This document shows, one piece after another, positions 28,587 through 37,797 of a stretch of DNA of 64,000 bases (positions within the stretch are counted from its first letter, which is position 1; each line of letters opens with the position of its first letter). The notes beneath the pieces were generated by a model. The model had not been told where the DNA came from. It ran no database searches and worked only from the letters and a program-made list of their open reading frames with translations. The translations under genes and the position numbers were made by a program. This DNA is from Ferruginibacter sp. (GTDB lineage: Bacteria > Bacteroidota > Bacteroidia > Chitinophagales > Chitinophagaceae), in contig JACMKX010000103.1 in assembly GCA_014379905.1 (NCBI GenBank), positions 1 through 64,000 on the forward strand, in the 5' to 3' direction.

Positions 28587-30149
28587 ATGGCGGTTTCTAA
28601 TTTTAATAAAGACAAGCTCACAAGAAGAAAACCATCTCTTGATATGGGGCAAATGGTATTTGGTAAAATACCACCACAGGCAAAAGAACTGGAAGAAGCC
28701 ATCCTGGGAGCCATGATGCTGGAAAAAGGTGCATTTGACACTGTAGCCGAGATTTTAAAGCCGGAGTGTTTTTACATGGATTCCAATCAAAAAATCTTTA
28801 GGGCCATGCAGGGCCTGGCAATAAAAAGTTTGCCAATTGATATGCTTACCGTGGTGGAAGAATTAAAACTGAGGGAAGAACTGGACCTGGTAGGTGGGCC
28901 TTACTATGTTTCGCAACTCACCAATGCAGTGGTTTCCTCCGCCAATATTGAAGCACATTGCCGTATTGTTGTTCAAAAATTTATTCAAAGAGAATTAATA
29001 AGAATTAGTGGAGAGATCATCGGTGATGCATACGAAGACAGTACCGATGTATTTGACCTGCTGGACAGTGCAGAAGGAAAGTTATTCGAGATCACCAACA
29101 ATCACCTCCGCAAAAATTTTGATGACATAGACAGTGTATTGGTTAAAACATTTAACCGCATTGAAGATATGCGCAACCGGGAAGATGAGATTACGGGGGT
29201 GCCAACAGGTTTCCCGACATTGGATAGAATTACCTATGGCTGGCAGCCTACGGATCTTATTATTTTGGCAGCCAGACCTTCGGTAGGTAAAACTGCTTTT
29301 GCTTTGAACCTTGCACGCACGGCCGCATTGAATGCTCAAAAGCCAACGGCCGTTGCCTTCTTCAGTTTGGAGATGAGCAGCAGCCAGCTGGTGCAAAGGA
29401 TATTGAGTGCAGAAAGCGAGATCATGCTGGAAAAAATTGCCCGTGGCAAGCTGGAAGAGCATGAAATGAAACAGTTGTACAAAAAAGGATTTGACAGGCT
29501 GAGCAAAGCCCCCATTTTTATTGATGACTCGGCGGCACTCAACATTTTTGAATTGAGAGCCAAATGCAGGCGATTAAAAAATAAACACAATGTAGGCATC
29601 ATCATCATTGACTATTTACAGTTGATGAGTGGCAGCGCCGATCGCAACAGCAACCGGGAACAGGAGATCAGTAAAATTTCAAGAGACCTTAAAAGCCTGG
29701 CAAAAGAATTACAGGTTCCTATTATTGCACTAAGCCAGTTGAGCAGGGAGGTAGAAAAAAGAAAAGAAGGAAATAAAATGCCCCAGTTAAGTGATCTGAG
29801 GGAATCCGGTGCCATTGAGCAGGATGCGGATCTTGTTATGTTTCTTTACCGGCCTGAATATTACGAAGTAACCTCCGATGAGTTTGGAGAAAGCAACAAA
29901 GGCGAAACGCATGTAAAAATTGCGAAGCACAGGAATGGTAGTTTGGAAACCATTAAACTAAGAGCCTTATTACATATTCAAAAATTTGTGGAAGAAGACG
30001 GAACTGAGTTTGGTGGCGGCTTTCCGCAGGGAGGTGGCAACTGGAAACCAATTCCGGGTGGTGCCAATGGCGATGGTGGCGCAGGAATGTACATTCAAAA
30101 AGGAAGCAAGATGAATGACGGGGCTTTTGATGATGATGCACCTTTTTAA
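28587..30149 (+). CDS. dnaB: Replicative DNA helicase DnaB
   Basis: 520 residues. N-terminal DnaG-interacting domain (about 28-130, PPQAKELEEAILGAMM), linker, and RecA-like C-domain with Walker A ARPSVGKT at 229-236 and Walker B IIIIDYLQLM. The SNREQEISKISRDLKSLAKELQVP and SDLRESGAIEQDADLVMFLYRP blocks are DnaB-specific. The Gly/Pro-rich C-tail ending DDDAPF is like acidic tips of replication proteins. It hexamerises at the fork. Terminator follows. Confidence 0.98.
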   Translation: MAVSNFNKDKLTRRKPSLDMGQMVFGKIPPQAKELEEAILGAMMLEKGAFDTVAEILKPECFYMDSNQKIFRAMQGLAIKSLPIDMLTVVEELKLREELDLVGGPYYVSQLTNAVVSSANIEAHCRIVVQKFIQRELIRISGEIIGDAYEDSTDVFDLLDSAEGKLFEITNNHLRKNFDDIDSVLVKTFNRIEDMRNREDEITGVPTGFPTLDRITYGWQPTDLIILAARPSVGKTAFALNLARTAALNAQKPTAVAFFSLEMSSSQLVQRILSAESEIMLEKIARGKLEEHEMKQLYKKGFDRLSKAPIFIDDSAALNIFELRAKCRRLKNKHNVGIIIIDYLQLMSGSADRNSNREQEISKISRDLKSLAKELQVPIIALSQLSREVEKRKEGNKMPQLSDLRESGAIEQDADLVMFLYRPEYYEVTSDEFGESNKGETHVKIAKHRNGSLETIKLRALLHIQKFVEEDGTEFGGGFPQGGGNWKPIPGGANGDGGAGMYIQKGSKMNDGAFDDDAPF

Positions 30150-30172
30150 CGGATAATGAAACAATTGATAGT

Positions 30173-30206
30173 GGATAATGTGATGAACATTATCCATTTT
30201 TTATTT
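30173..30206 (+). terminator. Intrinsic terminator after dnaB
   Basis: GGATAATG/CATTATCC stem with a 7-base loop, followed by ATTTTTTATTTTT. Confidence 0.85.
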
Positions 30207-30237
30207 TTGATAATGGGCTTTTAATTATTTTGCAGTG

Positions 30238-30945
30238 ATGGCATTACCATTTTTTTACAATAAAGATATTTTACCTACCGATGCAATTGTTGTGTTGGAT
30301 GAAGATACCTCCAAACACATTGTGCAGGTATTGCGTATGCAGAATGGTGAACAGGTAAAAATAACAGATGGTAAAGGGAATATTTTTATTGGTGAGATAA
30401 CAGATAACCACAGAAAAAAATGCGTGGTAACAATTGTAGAAAAATCAGCAACCAGCAATCATAAATCAAAAATCATCATAGCGATCTCTCCTGTAAAAAA
30501 TAACAGCCGCTTTGAATGGTTCCTGGAAAAAGCAACGGAGATTGGTGTAAGTGAAATTGTTCCGCTTATTTGCGGGAGAACGGAAAAGCAGCAATTGAAA
30601 ACAGAACGCCTGCAGGGAATATTGATAAGTGCTATGTTACAAAGTCAGCAGGCATGGCTGCCCCAATTACAGGAAGCAAAAAAATATTCTGATTATATAA
30701 AAATTGCCATGGAAGATAACAGTTGTCAAAAATTTATAGCCCATTGCGAAGAAGATAAAAAAAAGCTTTTGTCTGAAATCCGGCTAACTGATCATTCTTT
30801 ACTCCTGGTAGGTCCTGAGGGAGATTTTACGCATCAGGAAATTGAATGGGCTTTGCAATCAGGCTTTGAACCGGTAAGCCTTGGTGAAACGAGGTTGAGA
30901 ACAGAAACGGCAGGTATGGTGGCTGCGGTATTGCTGAACCGGTAA
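30238..30945 (+). CDS. rsmE: 16S rRNA (uracil1498-N3)-methyltransferase
   Basis: 235 residues. SPOUT-fold enzyme that methylates U1498 of 16S rRNA. N-terminal PUA-like domain (DTSKHIVQVLRMQNGEQV) and the C-terminal knot with LLVGPEGDFTHQEIEWA and SLGETRLRTETA that binds SAM. The ATG at 30238 is preferred to the GTG directly before it. A TATTTTG box lies only a few bases upstream, so the message may be nearly leaderless. Confidence 0.96.
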   Translation: MALPFFYNKDILPTDAIVVLDEDTSKHIVQVLRMQNGEQVKITDGKGNIFIGEITDNHRKKCVVTIVEKSATSNHKSKIIIAISPVKNNSRFEWFLEKATEIGVSEIVPLICGRTEKQQLKTERLQGILISAMLQSQQAWLPQLQEAKKYSDYIKIAMEDNSCQKFIAHCEEDKKKLLSEIRLTDHSLLLVGPEGDFTHQEIEWALQSGFEPVSLGETRLRTETAGMVAAVLLNR

Positions 30946-30951
30946 ACTAAA

Positions 30952-30980
30952 AAAGCACGGAATTACCGTGCTTTAAATCA
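30952..30980. terminator. Bidirectional terminator between rsmE and terC
   Basis: AAAGCACGG/CCGTGCTTT stem, 5-base loop, A-rich on the left and T-rich on the right, between two convergent genes. Confidence 0.85.
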
Positions 30981-30996
30981 TCAATATTTTTATTAA

Positions 30997-31806
30997 TTAA
31001 CTGGCAACATCGCTACCGGTGTTTGTACGATCTCCCGGCAGTTTAGGTTCATTTAACTCAACCAGGTGACGTTTTTTTGCACGTTTCATCATTGTCATAT
31101 TTAGCAATTCAACTATAAAAGAAAAAGCCATTCCGAAATAGATGTAATTTTTTACGTGTAATTTTTCAGCTGTTTCATGATCCCATCCTTCCATTACCAG
31201 GCTTAGGCCAATCATTACCAAAAAAGATAATGCCAGCATTTTCAAGGTTGGATGTTTATGAATAAAGCCAGCAATTTTAGGACTGAATAAAAACATGATG
31301 GTCATAGCAATAACCACGGCAGCGACCATAATTTCTAAATGCTTGGCGGTACCACCTGCGGTAATAATACTATCGAAAGAAAATACCGCATCTATGAGCA
31401 TGATCTGCCCGATTGCATTGCCCAAAGATATACCCGGCTTGTCTGCGCTGGCAGCATTAGGATCTTCTCCTTCCAGCTTACCATGAATTTCTTTTACCGA
31501 TTTATAAATAAGAAATAAACCTCCGGCCAGCATTACCAAACTTGCCAGGTCAAATCCTTTTCCCCAGATGGTAAAAACAGCTTTTCCTTTTTGAGCCAGC
31601 AACCAGCTTAAACCAGCCAGCAATAAACACCTCGAAATAATACCGGTGATCATCCAAACCCGGCGGGCTTTTTTAATATCCTTCGGATCTTTAAGGCGGT
31701 TCATGATAATGCTCACAAAAATCACATTATCAATGCCGAGTACGATCTCCAACACAACCAATACTAAAAAACTAATGATACTTTCCGAGGTCAACAAGTG
31801 TTCCAT
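30997..31806 (-). CDS. TerC family integral membrane protein
   Basis: 269 residues with about seven hydrophobic segments. The TerC signature is clear: EIVLGIDNVIFVSIIMNRL near the N-terminus and LIDAVFSFDSIITAGG with its acidic membrane residues in the middle. TerC/YkoY/YjbE proteins have been linked to metal (Mn) export and tellurite resistance. TACATTTG ends 4 bp before the ATG, pointing to a leaderless message. Confidence 0.93.
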   Translation of the reverse strand: MEHLLTSESIISFLVLVVLEIVLGIDNVIFVSIIMNRLKDPKDIKKARRVWMITGIISRCLLLAGLSWLLAQKGKAVFTIWGKGFDLASLVMLAGGLFLIYKSVKEIHGKLEGEDPNAASADKPGISLGNAIGQIMLIDAVFSFDSIITAGGTAKHLEIMVAAVVIAMTIMFLFSPKIAGFIHKHPTLKMLALSFLVMIGLSLVMEGWDHETAEKLHVKNYIYFGMAFSFIVELLNMTMMKRAKKRHLVELNEPKLPGDRTNTGSDVAS

Positions 31807-31810
31807 GGCG

Positions 31811-31818
31811 CAAATGTA
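31811..31818 (-). promoter_or_regulatory. Probable -7 element of terC
   Basis: TACATTTG on the minus strand, 4 bp before the start codon. Transcription would begin at or next to the ATG. The -33 region is a TTTAGGGTTTAAGG word repeat without a clear TTTG. Confidence 0.45.
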
Positions 31819-31849
31819 CGTTTAGGGGTTTAAAGTTTAGGGTTTAAGG

Positions 31850-32947
31850 TTAGGTCAATTCCCTGCAAATGTTTTTTACAATAGCAGGGCCTTCGTAAAT
31901 AAAACCAGTCCACACCTGCACCAGTGAAGCACCGGCATTTATTTTTTCTTTGGCATCTGCCGCTGTAAAAATTCCACCGCTTGCAATAATGGGTAACCGG
32001 CCATTGGTTTTATCAGAAATGTATGCTACAATTTCCGTGCTTCTTTTTTTTGCAGGCAAACCGCTTAGCCCACCTATTCCAATTTTTTCGCATTTAACCA
32101 TTGAGTGTTGGCTTAAAGTACTTCTGTCAAGCGTGGTGTTGCACGCCACCAAACCATCCAATTTTATTTCCATTGCCAGATCCATTACATCATCAATTTG
32201 TTCATTGGTGAGATCGGGGGCAATTTTTAGGAGCAAGGGTTTAGGTGTTGCGAGTTGGGAGTTGCGGGTTTGTAAAACGGTCAATATTTTTCTAAGCGCT
32301 TCTTTTTCCTGCAATTCTCTCAGGCCAGGCGTATTGGGGCTGCTTACATTCACTACAAAATAATCTACATAAGGATGAAGGGAAGTAAAACATTTTTCGT
32401 AATCCATCCAGGCAAACTCGTTGGGGGTGAGTTTATTTTTACCGATGTTGCCGCCGATGATAAGCCTGGATACCCGATGCCGTATACCGGGTACTGGTTG
32501 CCGGGTTCCGGGAGTATCACCCACTTGCCACTTGCCATTCCCTATTCTCCACTGCCTTAATCTCTCTGTAATAACTTCCATTCCATCATTATTAAAACCC
32601 ATGCGGTTGATGAGGGCTTTGTCTGCCGGCAGGCGAAATAATCTTGGTTTTTCGTTGCCTTCCTGGGGAAGTGGTGTTACAGTTCCTATTTCTACAAATC
32701 CAAAACCCATGGCATCCACTTCATCAAGGTAAAGGGCATTTTTGTCGAAGCCGGCACCCAGGCCAACTCTGTTTGAAAATGGAAGATTGAACATTGAAAA
32801 TTGAATGTTTCCTTTGGGCTGAAACATTCCTTTAATGATATTTCGGATAAAGCCAATACTGCAAAGGCTTTTAAGTGCATTCATGGAAAAATAATGGACT
32901 TTTTCGGGATCGAAAGAGAAGAGAACGGAGCGAAGAAATTTATACAT
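31850..32947 (-). CDS. pyrD: Dihydroorotate dehydrogenase (quinone), class 2, with insertions
   Basis: 365 residues against about 336 in E. coli. Membrane-associated flavoenzyme that oxidises dihydroorotate to orotate. Core motifs are intact: VGLGAGFDKN, LINRMGFNNDG, GGNIGKNK, VNVSSPNTPGLR (catalytic Ser), ACNTT and IASGGI. Extra residues sit at about 131-161 (32465-32557), and repeat-like words also encode residues about 45-58 and 225-236. The main insert is read from GGGTACTGGTTGCCGGG-type words like those between genes here, kept in frame. The insertion falls in a surface loop just before the FMN-binding strand, so the enzyme may well be active. Confidence 0.95.
   Translation of the reverse strand: MYKFLRSVLFSFDPEKVHYFSMNALKSLCSIGFIRNIIKGMFQPKGNIQFSMFNLPFSNRVGLGAGFDKNALYLDEVDAMGFGFVEIGTVTPLPQEGNEKPRLFRLPADKALINRMGFNNDGMEVITERLRQWRIGNGKWQVGDTPGTRQPVPGIRHRVSRLIIGGNIGKNKLTPNEFAWMDYEKCFTSLHPYVDYFVVNVSSPNTPGLRELQEKEALRKILTVLQTRNSQLATPKPLLLKIAPDLTNEQIDDVMDLAMEIKLDGLVACNTTLDRSTLSQHSMVKCEKIGIGGLSGLPAKKRSTEIVAYISDKTNGRLPIIASGGIFTAADAKEKINAGASLVQVWTGFIYEGPAIVKNICRELT
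32465..32557 (-). repeat. Repeat-word insertion inside pyrD
   Basis: Minus-strand words GGCAAGTGGCAAGTGG, CCCGGAACCCGGCAACC and GGTATACGGCATCGGGTATCC interrupt the pyrD frame between ERLR and LIIGGNIGK without breaking it. Similar words fill spacers at 8505-8605, 39420-39499 and 46910-46985. Confidence 0.65.
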
Positions 32948-33229
32948 CGTTGAAGGTTTAAGGTTTAATGTTTAGTGCCTTAACGCTTAAACATTAAACC
33001 TGTTTTGGCCGCAAAAATAACGAGGATTTTAGTTTTTTGCTTTGAATGGGAAATTATAACTTTGGTCTATAAAGTTGCATAAACAACTAATTTCAAAATT
33101 AGGCAAAGGTTAGCAGGTCGATAGGTAAATGGGTCAGCAGGTCAAAAGTCATTGGTCAGGTGAACTGTGAATGACTATTGACTTAATGACTATTCCTTAT
33201 AAATATCTAACAACTAAAAAAATATCATC
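32948..33229. other. pyrD-thiolase divergent spacer
   Basis: AAGGTTTAATGTTTAG...CTTAAACATTAAACC near 32952-33000 is an inverted word repeat. TAACTTTG at about 33055 could be a -7 element for the thiolase gene, with a 170-nt leader made of GGTCAG/ATTGACTTAATGACT words. No gene seen. Confidence 0.45.
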
Positions 33230-34408
33230 ATGCAGGAAGCTTATATCGTTGCAGGTTTCAGGTCGGCAGTTGGAAAAAGTAAAAAAGGCGGGTTCAGGTT
33301 TACCAGGCCTGATGACCTGGCTATTGATGTGATAAAAGGTTTGCTGGCCAGTGTGCCGCAATTGGATCCCTCAAGGGTAGATGATGTGATTGTTGGCAAT
33401 GCTGTTCCGGAAGCAGAACAGGGTTTGCAGGTGGGCAGGATCATTGCTGCCAAAGCTGTTGGATTTAGTGCCCCGGGTATTACTATCAATCGTTATTGCG
33501 CCAGCGGTTTGGAAAGTATTGCCATGGCCACAGCAAAAATTCGTACCGGTATGGCGGAATGCATTATTGCCGGCGGAGCAGAAAGTATGAGCCTGGTGCC
33601 GACGGCGGGTTGGAAAACAGTGCCCTCCTACGCCATAGCCAAAGACGAACCGGATTATTACCTGAGCATGGGACTTACTGCCGAAGAAGTGGCAAAGGAT
33701 TATAAAGTGAGCAGGGAAGACCAGGATGAATTTAGCTACAACAGCCATATGAAGGCGGCAACGGCAATTAAAGAGGGTCACTTTAAAAGTGGGATTTTAC
33801 CAATAAATGTAGAGCAGGTATACGTAGATGAAAAAGGAAAACGCAAAACAAAATCATATGTAGTGGATACAGATGAAGGTGTGCGTACCGACACCACAAC
33901 AGAAGGCTTGGCGAAACTAAAACCTGCTTTTGCGGTGGGTGGATCTGTTACGGCGGGCAACTCTTCTCAAACAAGTGATGGCGCGGCTTTTGTAATTGTG
34001 ATGAGCGAACGTATGATCAATGAACTTGGATTGAAACCTATTGCCCGCCTGGTAAATGTGGCGAGTGCAGGGGTGCATCCACGTATTATGGGTATTGGCC
34101 CGGTGGAAGCGATTCCGAAAGTATTGCGGCAGGCCGGGATGAATTTGGCAGATATTGATTTGATAGAATTAAATGAAGCTTTCGCCTCTCAATCACTGGC
34201 AGTAATTCGTGAGCTGGGATTGAATAAAGACATTGTAAACATTAATGGTGGTGCCATTGCATTGGGTCATCCTTTGGGATGTACCGGTGCAAAGTTGAGT
34301 ATACAACTGATCAATGATATGAAACGCCTCAATAAAAAATACGGTATGGTGAGTGCTTGTGTAGGCGGCGGGCAGGGTATTGCGGGGATTATTGAAAATA
34401 TTGACTAA
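33230..34408 (+). CDS. Acetyl-CoA C-acyltransferase (thiolase)
   Basis: 392 residues. Cleaves 3-ketoacyl-CoA (or joins two acetyl-CoA). Nucleophile Cys90 (NRYCASGLE), His348 (GGAIALGHPLG), and acid/base Cys377 (SACVGGGQG); NEAFA is at 315-319. The loop and length fit the FadA/degradative group more than biosynthetic acetoacetyl-CoA thiolase, but substrate cannot be fixed. In other bacteria a FadB-type multifunctional enzyme lies beside it; there is none here. Confidence 0.93.
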   Translation: MQEAYIVAGFRSAVGKSKKGGFRFTRPDDLAIDVIKGLLASVPQLDPSRVDDVIVGNAVPEAEQGLQVGRIIAAKAVGFSAPGITINRYCASGLESIAMATAKIRTGMAECIIAGGAESMSLVPTAGWKTVPSYAIAKDEPDYYLSMGLTAEEVAKDYKVSREDQDEFSYNSHMKAATAIKEGHFKSGILPINVEQVYVDEKGKRKTKSYVVDTDEGVRTDTTTEGLAKLKPAFAVGGSVTAGNSSQTSDGAAFVIVMSERMINELGLKPIARLVNVASAGVHPRIMGIGPVEAIPKVLRQAGMNLADIDLIELNEAFASQSLAVIRELGLNKDIVNINGGAIALGHPLGCTGAKLSIQLINDMKRLNKKYGMVSACVGGGQGIAGIIENID

Positions 34409-34421
34409 GCCCGGGTCTTTC

Positions 34422-34500
34422 AGCGCAGAGAACAGAAGATAATAAGAAAACGCAGAGGTATCCTCTGCGTTTCTCTTTTCCTTATTTCTCTGCGCTAAAA
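34422..34500 (+). terminator. Nested double hairpin after the thiolase gene
   Basis: Inner stem AAACGCAGAGG/CCTCTGCGTTT (34448-34458, 34462-34472) with TTCTCTTTT after it; outer stem AGCGCAGAGA/TCTCTGCGCT (34422-34431, 34487-34496) surrounds it. Both share the word GCAGAG. It serves both convergent genes. Confidence 0.8.
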
Positions 34501-34504
34501 AAAA

Positions 34505-34945
34505 TCATTCAAATTCCTTCGGCCGGTGTTTTTTATAATCCGGGTCATAGCTTACAAAAAATCGAATGTAAATTACCCTGCTCAGGCGCATGAGCCATGG
34601 TTGCAGTACAACCAGCAAAACGCCGTTGGCCACCAGCCACCACAATACCCTGTTATCATTTACAGAAATACCGATCAGCACCCACCAGGCAACAAAACTT
34701 GCACCCGATACAGCCACAGCCAAAGCATAACTTACATAACCTGTTCCATACCAAAAACCTGGCTCCATATCATATTTCTGACCGCACACAGGGCAATTGT
34801 CCGGCATATCAAAAATATGTTTTAGCCCCAGTTTGCGATAGGCATTGCCATCTTTAAACATGGGTCCTTTTCTGCACCGTGGACAGCACATGGCTAATAT
34901 GCTCCAGTAATAATTTGGCTTTGGCATTTTCTTTTCTTCACTCAT
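34505..34945 (-). CDS. DUF983 membrane protein with zinc-ribbon
   Basis: 146 residues. Two CPxC-like pairs, Cys21/Cys24 (CCPRC) and Cys51/Cys54 (CPVC), make a probable zinc ribbon, followed by two membrane segments (about 68-92 and 100-118). Matches DUF983, function unknown. Its start overlaps the SemiSWEET stop by 4 bp, so the two are translationally coupled. Confidence 0.9.
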   Translation of the reverse strand: MSEEKKMPKPNYYWSILAMCCPRCRKGPMFKDGNAYRKLGLKHIFDMPDNCPVCGQKYDMEPGFWYGTGYVSYALAVAVSGASFVAWWVLIGISVNDNRVLWWLVANGVLLVVLQPWLMRLSRVIYIRFFVSYDPDYKKHRPKEFE

Positions 34946-35223
34946 GGCTTATCTGCAGGTTTAAATTTTATTTTAAAATACATCAGGCATAACACCATCG
35001 CCAGCACAATAGAGTTGGTGATCCATAATGGCTTTGACCCTATCAATATTCCATAAATAAGCCATAAAGTGATATTGGACGTCAGAAAGATCAGGGTTAG
35101 CATGGAGAGATCTTCTGCGGATTTTGTTTTCCAGATCTTAATCACCTGCGGTAAAAAAGAGATAGAAGACATAACGCCACCAATATAACCAACCATTTCT
35201 TTTGCAAATTCTGTCATAGCCAT
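34942..35223 (-). CDS. SemiSWEET-type sugar transporter (PQ-loop)
   Basis: 93 residues, three membrane helices, with the family PQ motif (SSISFLPQVIKIWKTKSA) in helix 1 and SNITLWLIYG in helix 2. SemiSWEETs dimerise to move sugars down a gradient across the inner membrane. It overlaps the DUF983 gene by 4 bp. Confidence 0.92.
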   Translation of the reverse strand: MAMTEFAKEMVGYIGGVMSSISFLPQVIKIWKTKSAEDLSMLTLIFLTSNITLWLIYGILIGSKPLWITNSIVLAMVLCLMYFKIKFKPADKP

Positions 35224-35342
35224 AACCCCCTAACAAGGGGAATTTTAGTTTGTAAGCCTTACCCAAAATAGCATCCATTTGACGATATGGCTGTGTAAAA
35301 AATAAAATCCGTGAAATCGGTGCAATCATTTTCAATCCGTGA

Positions 35343-37145
35343 TCATTTCTTCCTTTCCCCAATCTGTTGCCGCCACATCGCAAAGTACAATCCTTTCTTT
35401 TCCAACAAACTTTCATGTGTACCTGTTTCTTCTACTTCTCCTTTTTCCAAAACATATATCCTGTCTGCATGCATGATCGTACTGAGCCTGTGTGCAATTA
35501 AAATAGTGATCTGTCCTTTACTATTGGAAACATCCCGGATGGTATTGGTTATTTCTTCTTCGGTTAAGGAATCCAGTGCCGAAGTAGCCTCATCAAATAT
35601 TAATAAATGAGGTTTGCGCAATAAGGCACGTGCTATAGAAATACGTTGTTTTTCCCCGCCTGATAATTTAAGGCCACCTTCGCCAATCATGGTATCAATC
35701 CCATTGTCTGCCCGCTGCAATAAATTAGTACACGCAGCTCTTTGCAATGCTTCTTCCAGGTCTGCCGCTGTAGCTGACGGATTAACAAAAATTAAATTTT
35801 CCCTGATAGTACCGCTGAACAAATTGGTATCCTGGGTTACAAAGCCTATCTGGTTGCGGAGGTCATCGAAATGAATTTCTGTTTCGTCGAGGTTATTGTA
35901 TAATATTTTTCCTTCCTGCGGACGATATAAGCCTACTAATAATTTCATGAGTGTAGACTTTCCACTTCCGCTGGGGCCTACAAAGGCAATGGTTTCACCA
36001 ATTTTTACATCAAAACTAATATTGTCAATGGCCTTGTGTGATGCCGTTTGGTGCTTAAAAGAAACATGATTAAAGCCCAGGGTTTGAATATTGCCCAGTG
36101 GTTTTGGATGGGCAGGTACCATTTCGGGTGCCTTTTTCATTAATGTATCAAAGTTGTTTAAAGAAGCTTCTGCTTCCCTGTAAGACAACAATATATTTCC
36201 AATCTCCTGCAAGGGGCCAAATACAAAGAAAGAAAAAATCTGCATGGTTACCAATTGGCCGGCATCCATTATGCCACCAAAGATGAGCCACATTAAAATA
36301 TAAAGGATAACCTGCCTGAGCGTGTTAACCATAGTGCCCTGCAAAAAACTAATACTGCGAATGCGTTTTACTTTAGAGAGTTCGAGTCCAAGAATTTTAT
36401 AGGTGTTCTTATTCAATCGTTCTACTTCCTGGTGCGTAAGGCCCAGACTTTTTACCAACTCAATATTGCGCAGCGATTCTGTGGTAGAACCAGCAAGGGC
36501 TGTTGTTTGCCCAACAATATTTTTTTGAATGATTTTTATTTTTTTGCTAAGCTTATTGGTGATGAAGGTGAGTACGGCAATGCCCACGAGATAAGCAACC
36601 GGGATACGCCAGTTAATAAAGATGGCTGCATATACAAAAACAAACACTACTCCAATAATTACTCCAAAGAGTATATTAATAAAGCTGGTCATGAATTTTT
36701 CTACATCTGATCTTACCTTGGTAAGTATGGATAAGGTTTCACCGCTTCGCTGATCTTCAAACTGCTGGTACGGCAATTTCATGGCGTGTTGCAAACCATC
36801 GGTAAAAACCCTGGCACCAAATTTTTGTATTACAACATTTAAAAAATAATCCTGGAAGGCTTTGGCTATGCGGCTTACCATTGCCACCGAGATCGAGAAC
36901 AACAAAATATAAAAAACGCCCAGCTGCAGGTAAGGTTTACCATCCCGGGTGATATTCTTATAATCCCAGTAAAAGGTAGGTTCAGTAAATCCGCCGGGAG
37001 TTCCTTTGTGATCTGCCGCAAGATTTACCAGCTTCCCTAATAAGATGGGATCCAATAAGGAAAAACCAATATTAATGGTGGCTAAAATAAGGGTAACGAT
37101 CACCAGCCATTTATGCGGTTTTAAGTATTTTAATAATATCTTCAT
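35343..37145 (-). CDS. ABC transporter, fused permease and ATPase
   Basis: About 600 residues from the ATG at 37145 (MKILLKYLKPHKW); the frame also runs upstream to a TTG at 37193, which I reject. Six membrane helices in the first ~330 residues, then the ATPase with Walker A GPSGSGKST, Q-loop, signature LSGGEKQR and Walker B LLIFDEATSALD. Half-size, so it should form a homodimer of the MsbA/lipid or multidrug exporter type. Substrate unknown. Confidence 0.93.
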   Translation of the reverse strand: MKILLKYLKPHKWLVIVTLILATINIGFSLLDPILLGKLVNLAADHKGTPGGFTEPTFYWDYKNITRDGKPYLQLGVFYILLFSISVAMVSRIAKAFQDYFLNVVIQKFGARVFTDGLQHAMKLPYQQFEDQRSGETLSILTKVRSDVEKFMTSFINILFGVIIGVVFVFVYAAIFINWRIPVAYLVGIAVLTFITNKLSKKIKIIQKNIVGQTTALAGSTTESLRNIELVKSLGLTHQEVERLNKNTYKILGLELSKVKRIRSISFLQGTMVNTLRQVILYILMWLIFGGIMDAGQLVTMQIFSFFVFGPLQEIGNILLSYREAEASLNNFDTLMKKAPEMVPAHPKPLGNIQTLGFNHVSFKHQTASHKAIDNISFDVKIGETIAFVGPSGSGKSTLMKLLVGLYRPQEGKILYNNLDETEIHFDDLRNQIGFVTQDTNLFSGTIRENLIFVNPSATAADLEEALQRAACTNLLQRADNGIDTMIGEGGLKLSGGEKQRISIARALLRKPHLLIFDEATSALDSLTEEEITNTIRDVSNSKGQITILIAHRLSTIMHADRIYVLEKGEVEETGTHESLLEKKGLYFAMWRQQIGERKK

Positions 37146-37290
37146 TTGAGGTTGTATTTTGACATGCCGGTATATAGGGAGAAATTTGTGCAAAATTCAT
37201 TGAATTATTTCAATGAATCAAATAATAAAAAAAATGGTAGTCTGCTATCCGGCCATTACTTCTTATCATAATCAGAAAATTGACCCACTT

Positions 37291-37795
37291 ATGAAATATG
37301 TTATATTTATTATCAGTTGCCTGTTCTTTATCAGTTGCGAAAACCAACTGGGAAAATGAAACACCTGAAAGTAGTACCATGGATAGTATTACAGCTGACT
37401 GGAAATACCTATACGATTACAGGTTGGTGGCTACGCAGGCAAACCCTGGTGTAATGATAGATAACTTGTTTAGTGAAAATTATGCTCCATTTTCTTATTT
37501 TAAAATTTTTCCCGATTCCAGTTTTAAATGGTGGAGAACAGCAATGGAAACACAACCGGCTTCAGGATACGGCGTTTCCGGAAAATTGACCGTTAACAAT
37601 AATTTACGTTCTTTTAAATGGACTGAAATGGCGGAGACATCCAACGATTTTGTGAGTCAAAACCCTGTATTTCCCGTACGTTACAGCCCTGATTACAAAA
37701 TTAAATACTTAAGCAGCGATAGTTTGGTTTGTACTTATAGAATAGTGGGTCCCGACGATAACTATTGGTATTGGCATGATGTGTATGTGAAATAA
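37291..37795 (+). pseudogene. Putative lipoprotein with a probable frameshift after the signal
   Basis: ATG at 37291 gives a good lipoprotein signal MKYVIFIISCLFFISC followed by ENQLGK and a stop at about 37360. The main body (SITADWKYLYDYRLVATQ to WYWHDVYVK, ending 37795) is in the next frame, reachable from an ATG at 37298 but then with the poor start MLYLLSVACSLSVAKTN. Removing one A from GGGAAAATG at about 37350 joins both into one protein: signal, lipobox Cys, then ENQLGNETPESS and the body. This could be a real frameshift, a sequencing error, or a gene truly starting at 37298. The body is a small beta-rich domain of unknown function. Confidence 0.6.
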
Positions 37796-37797
37796 TA

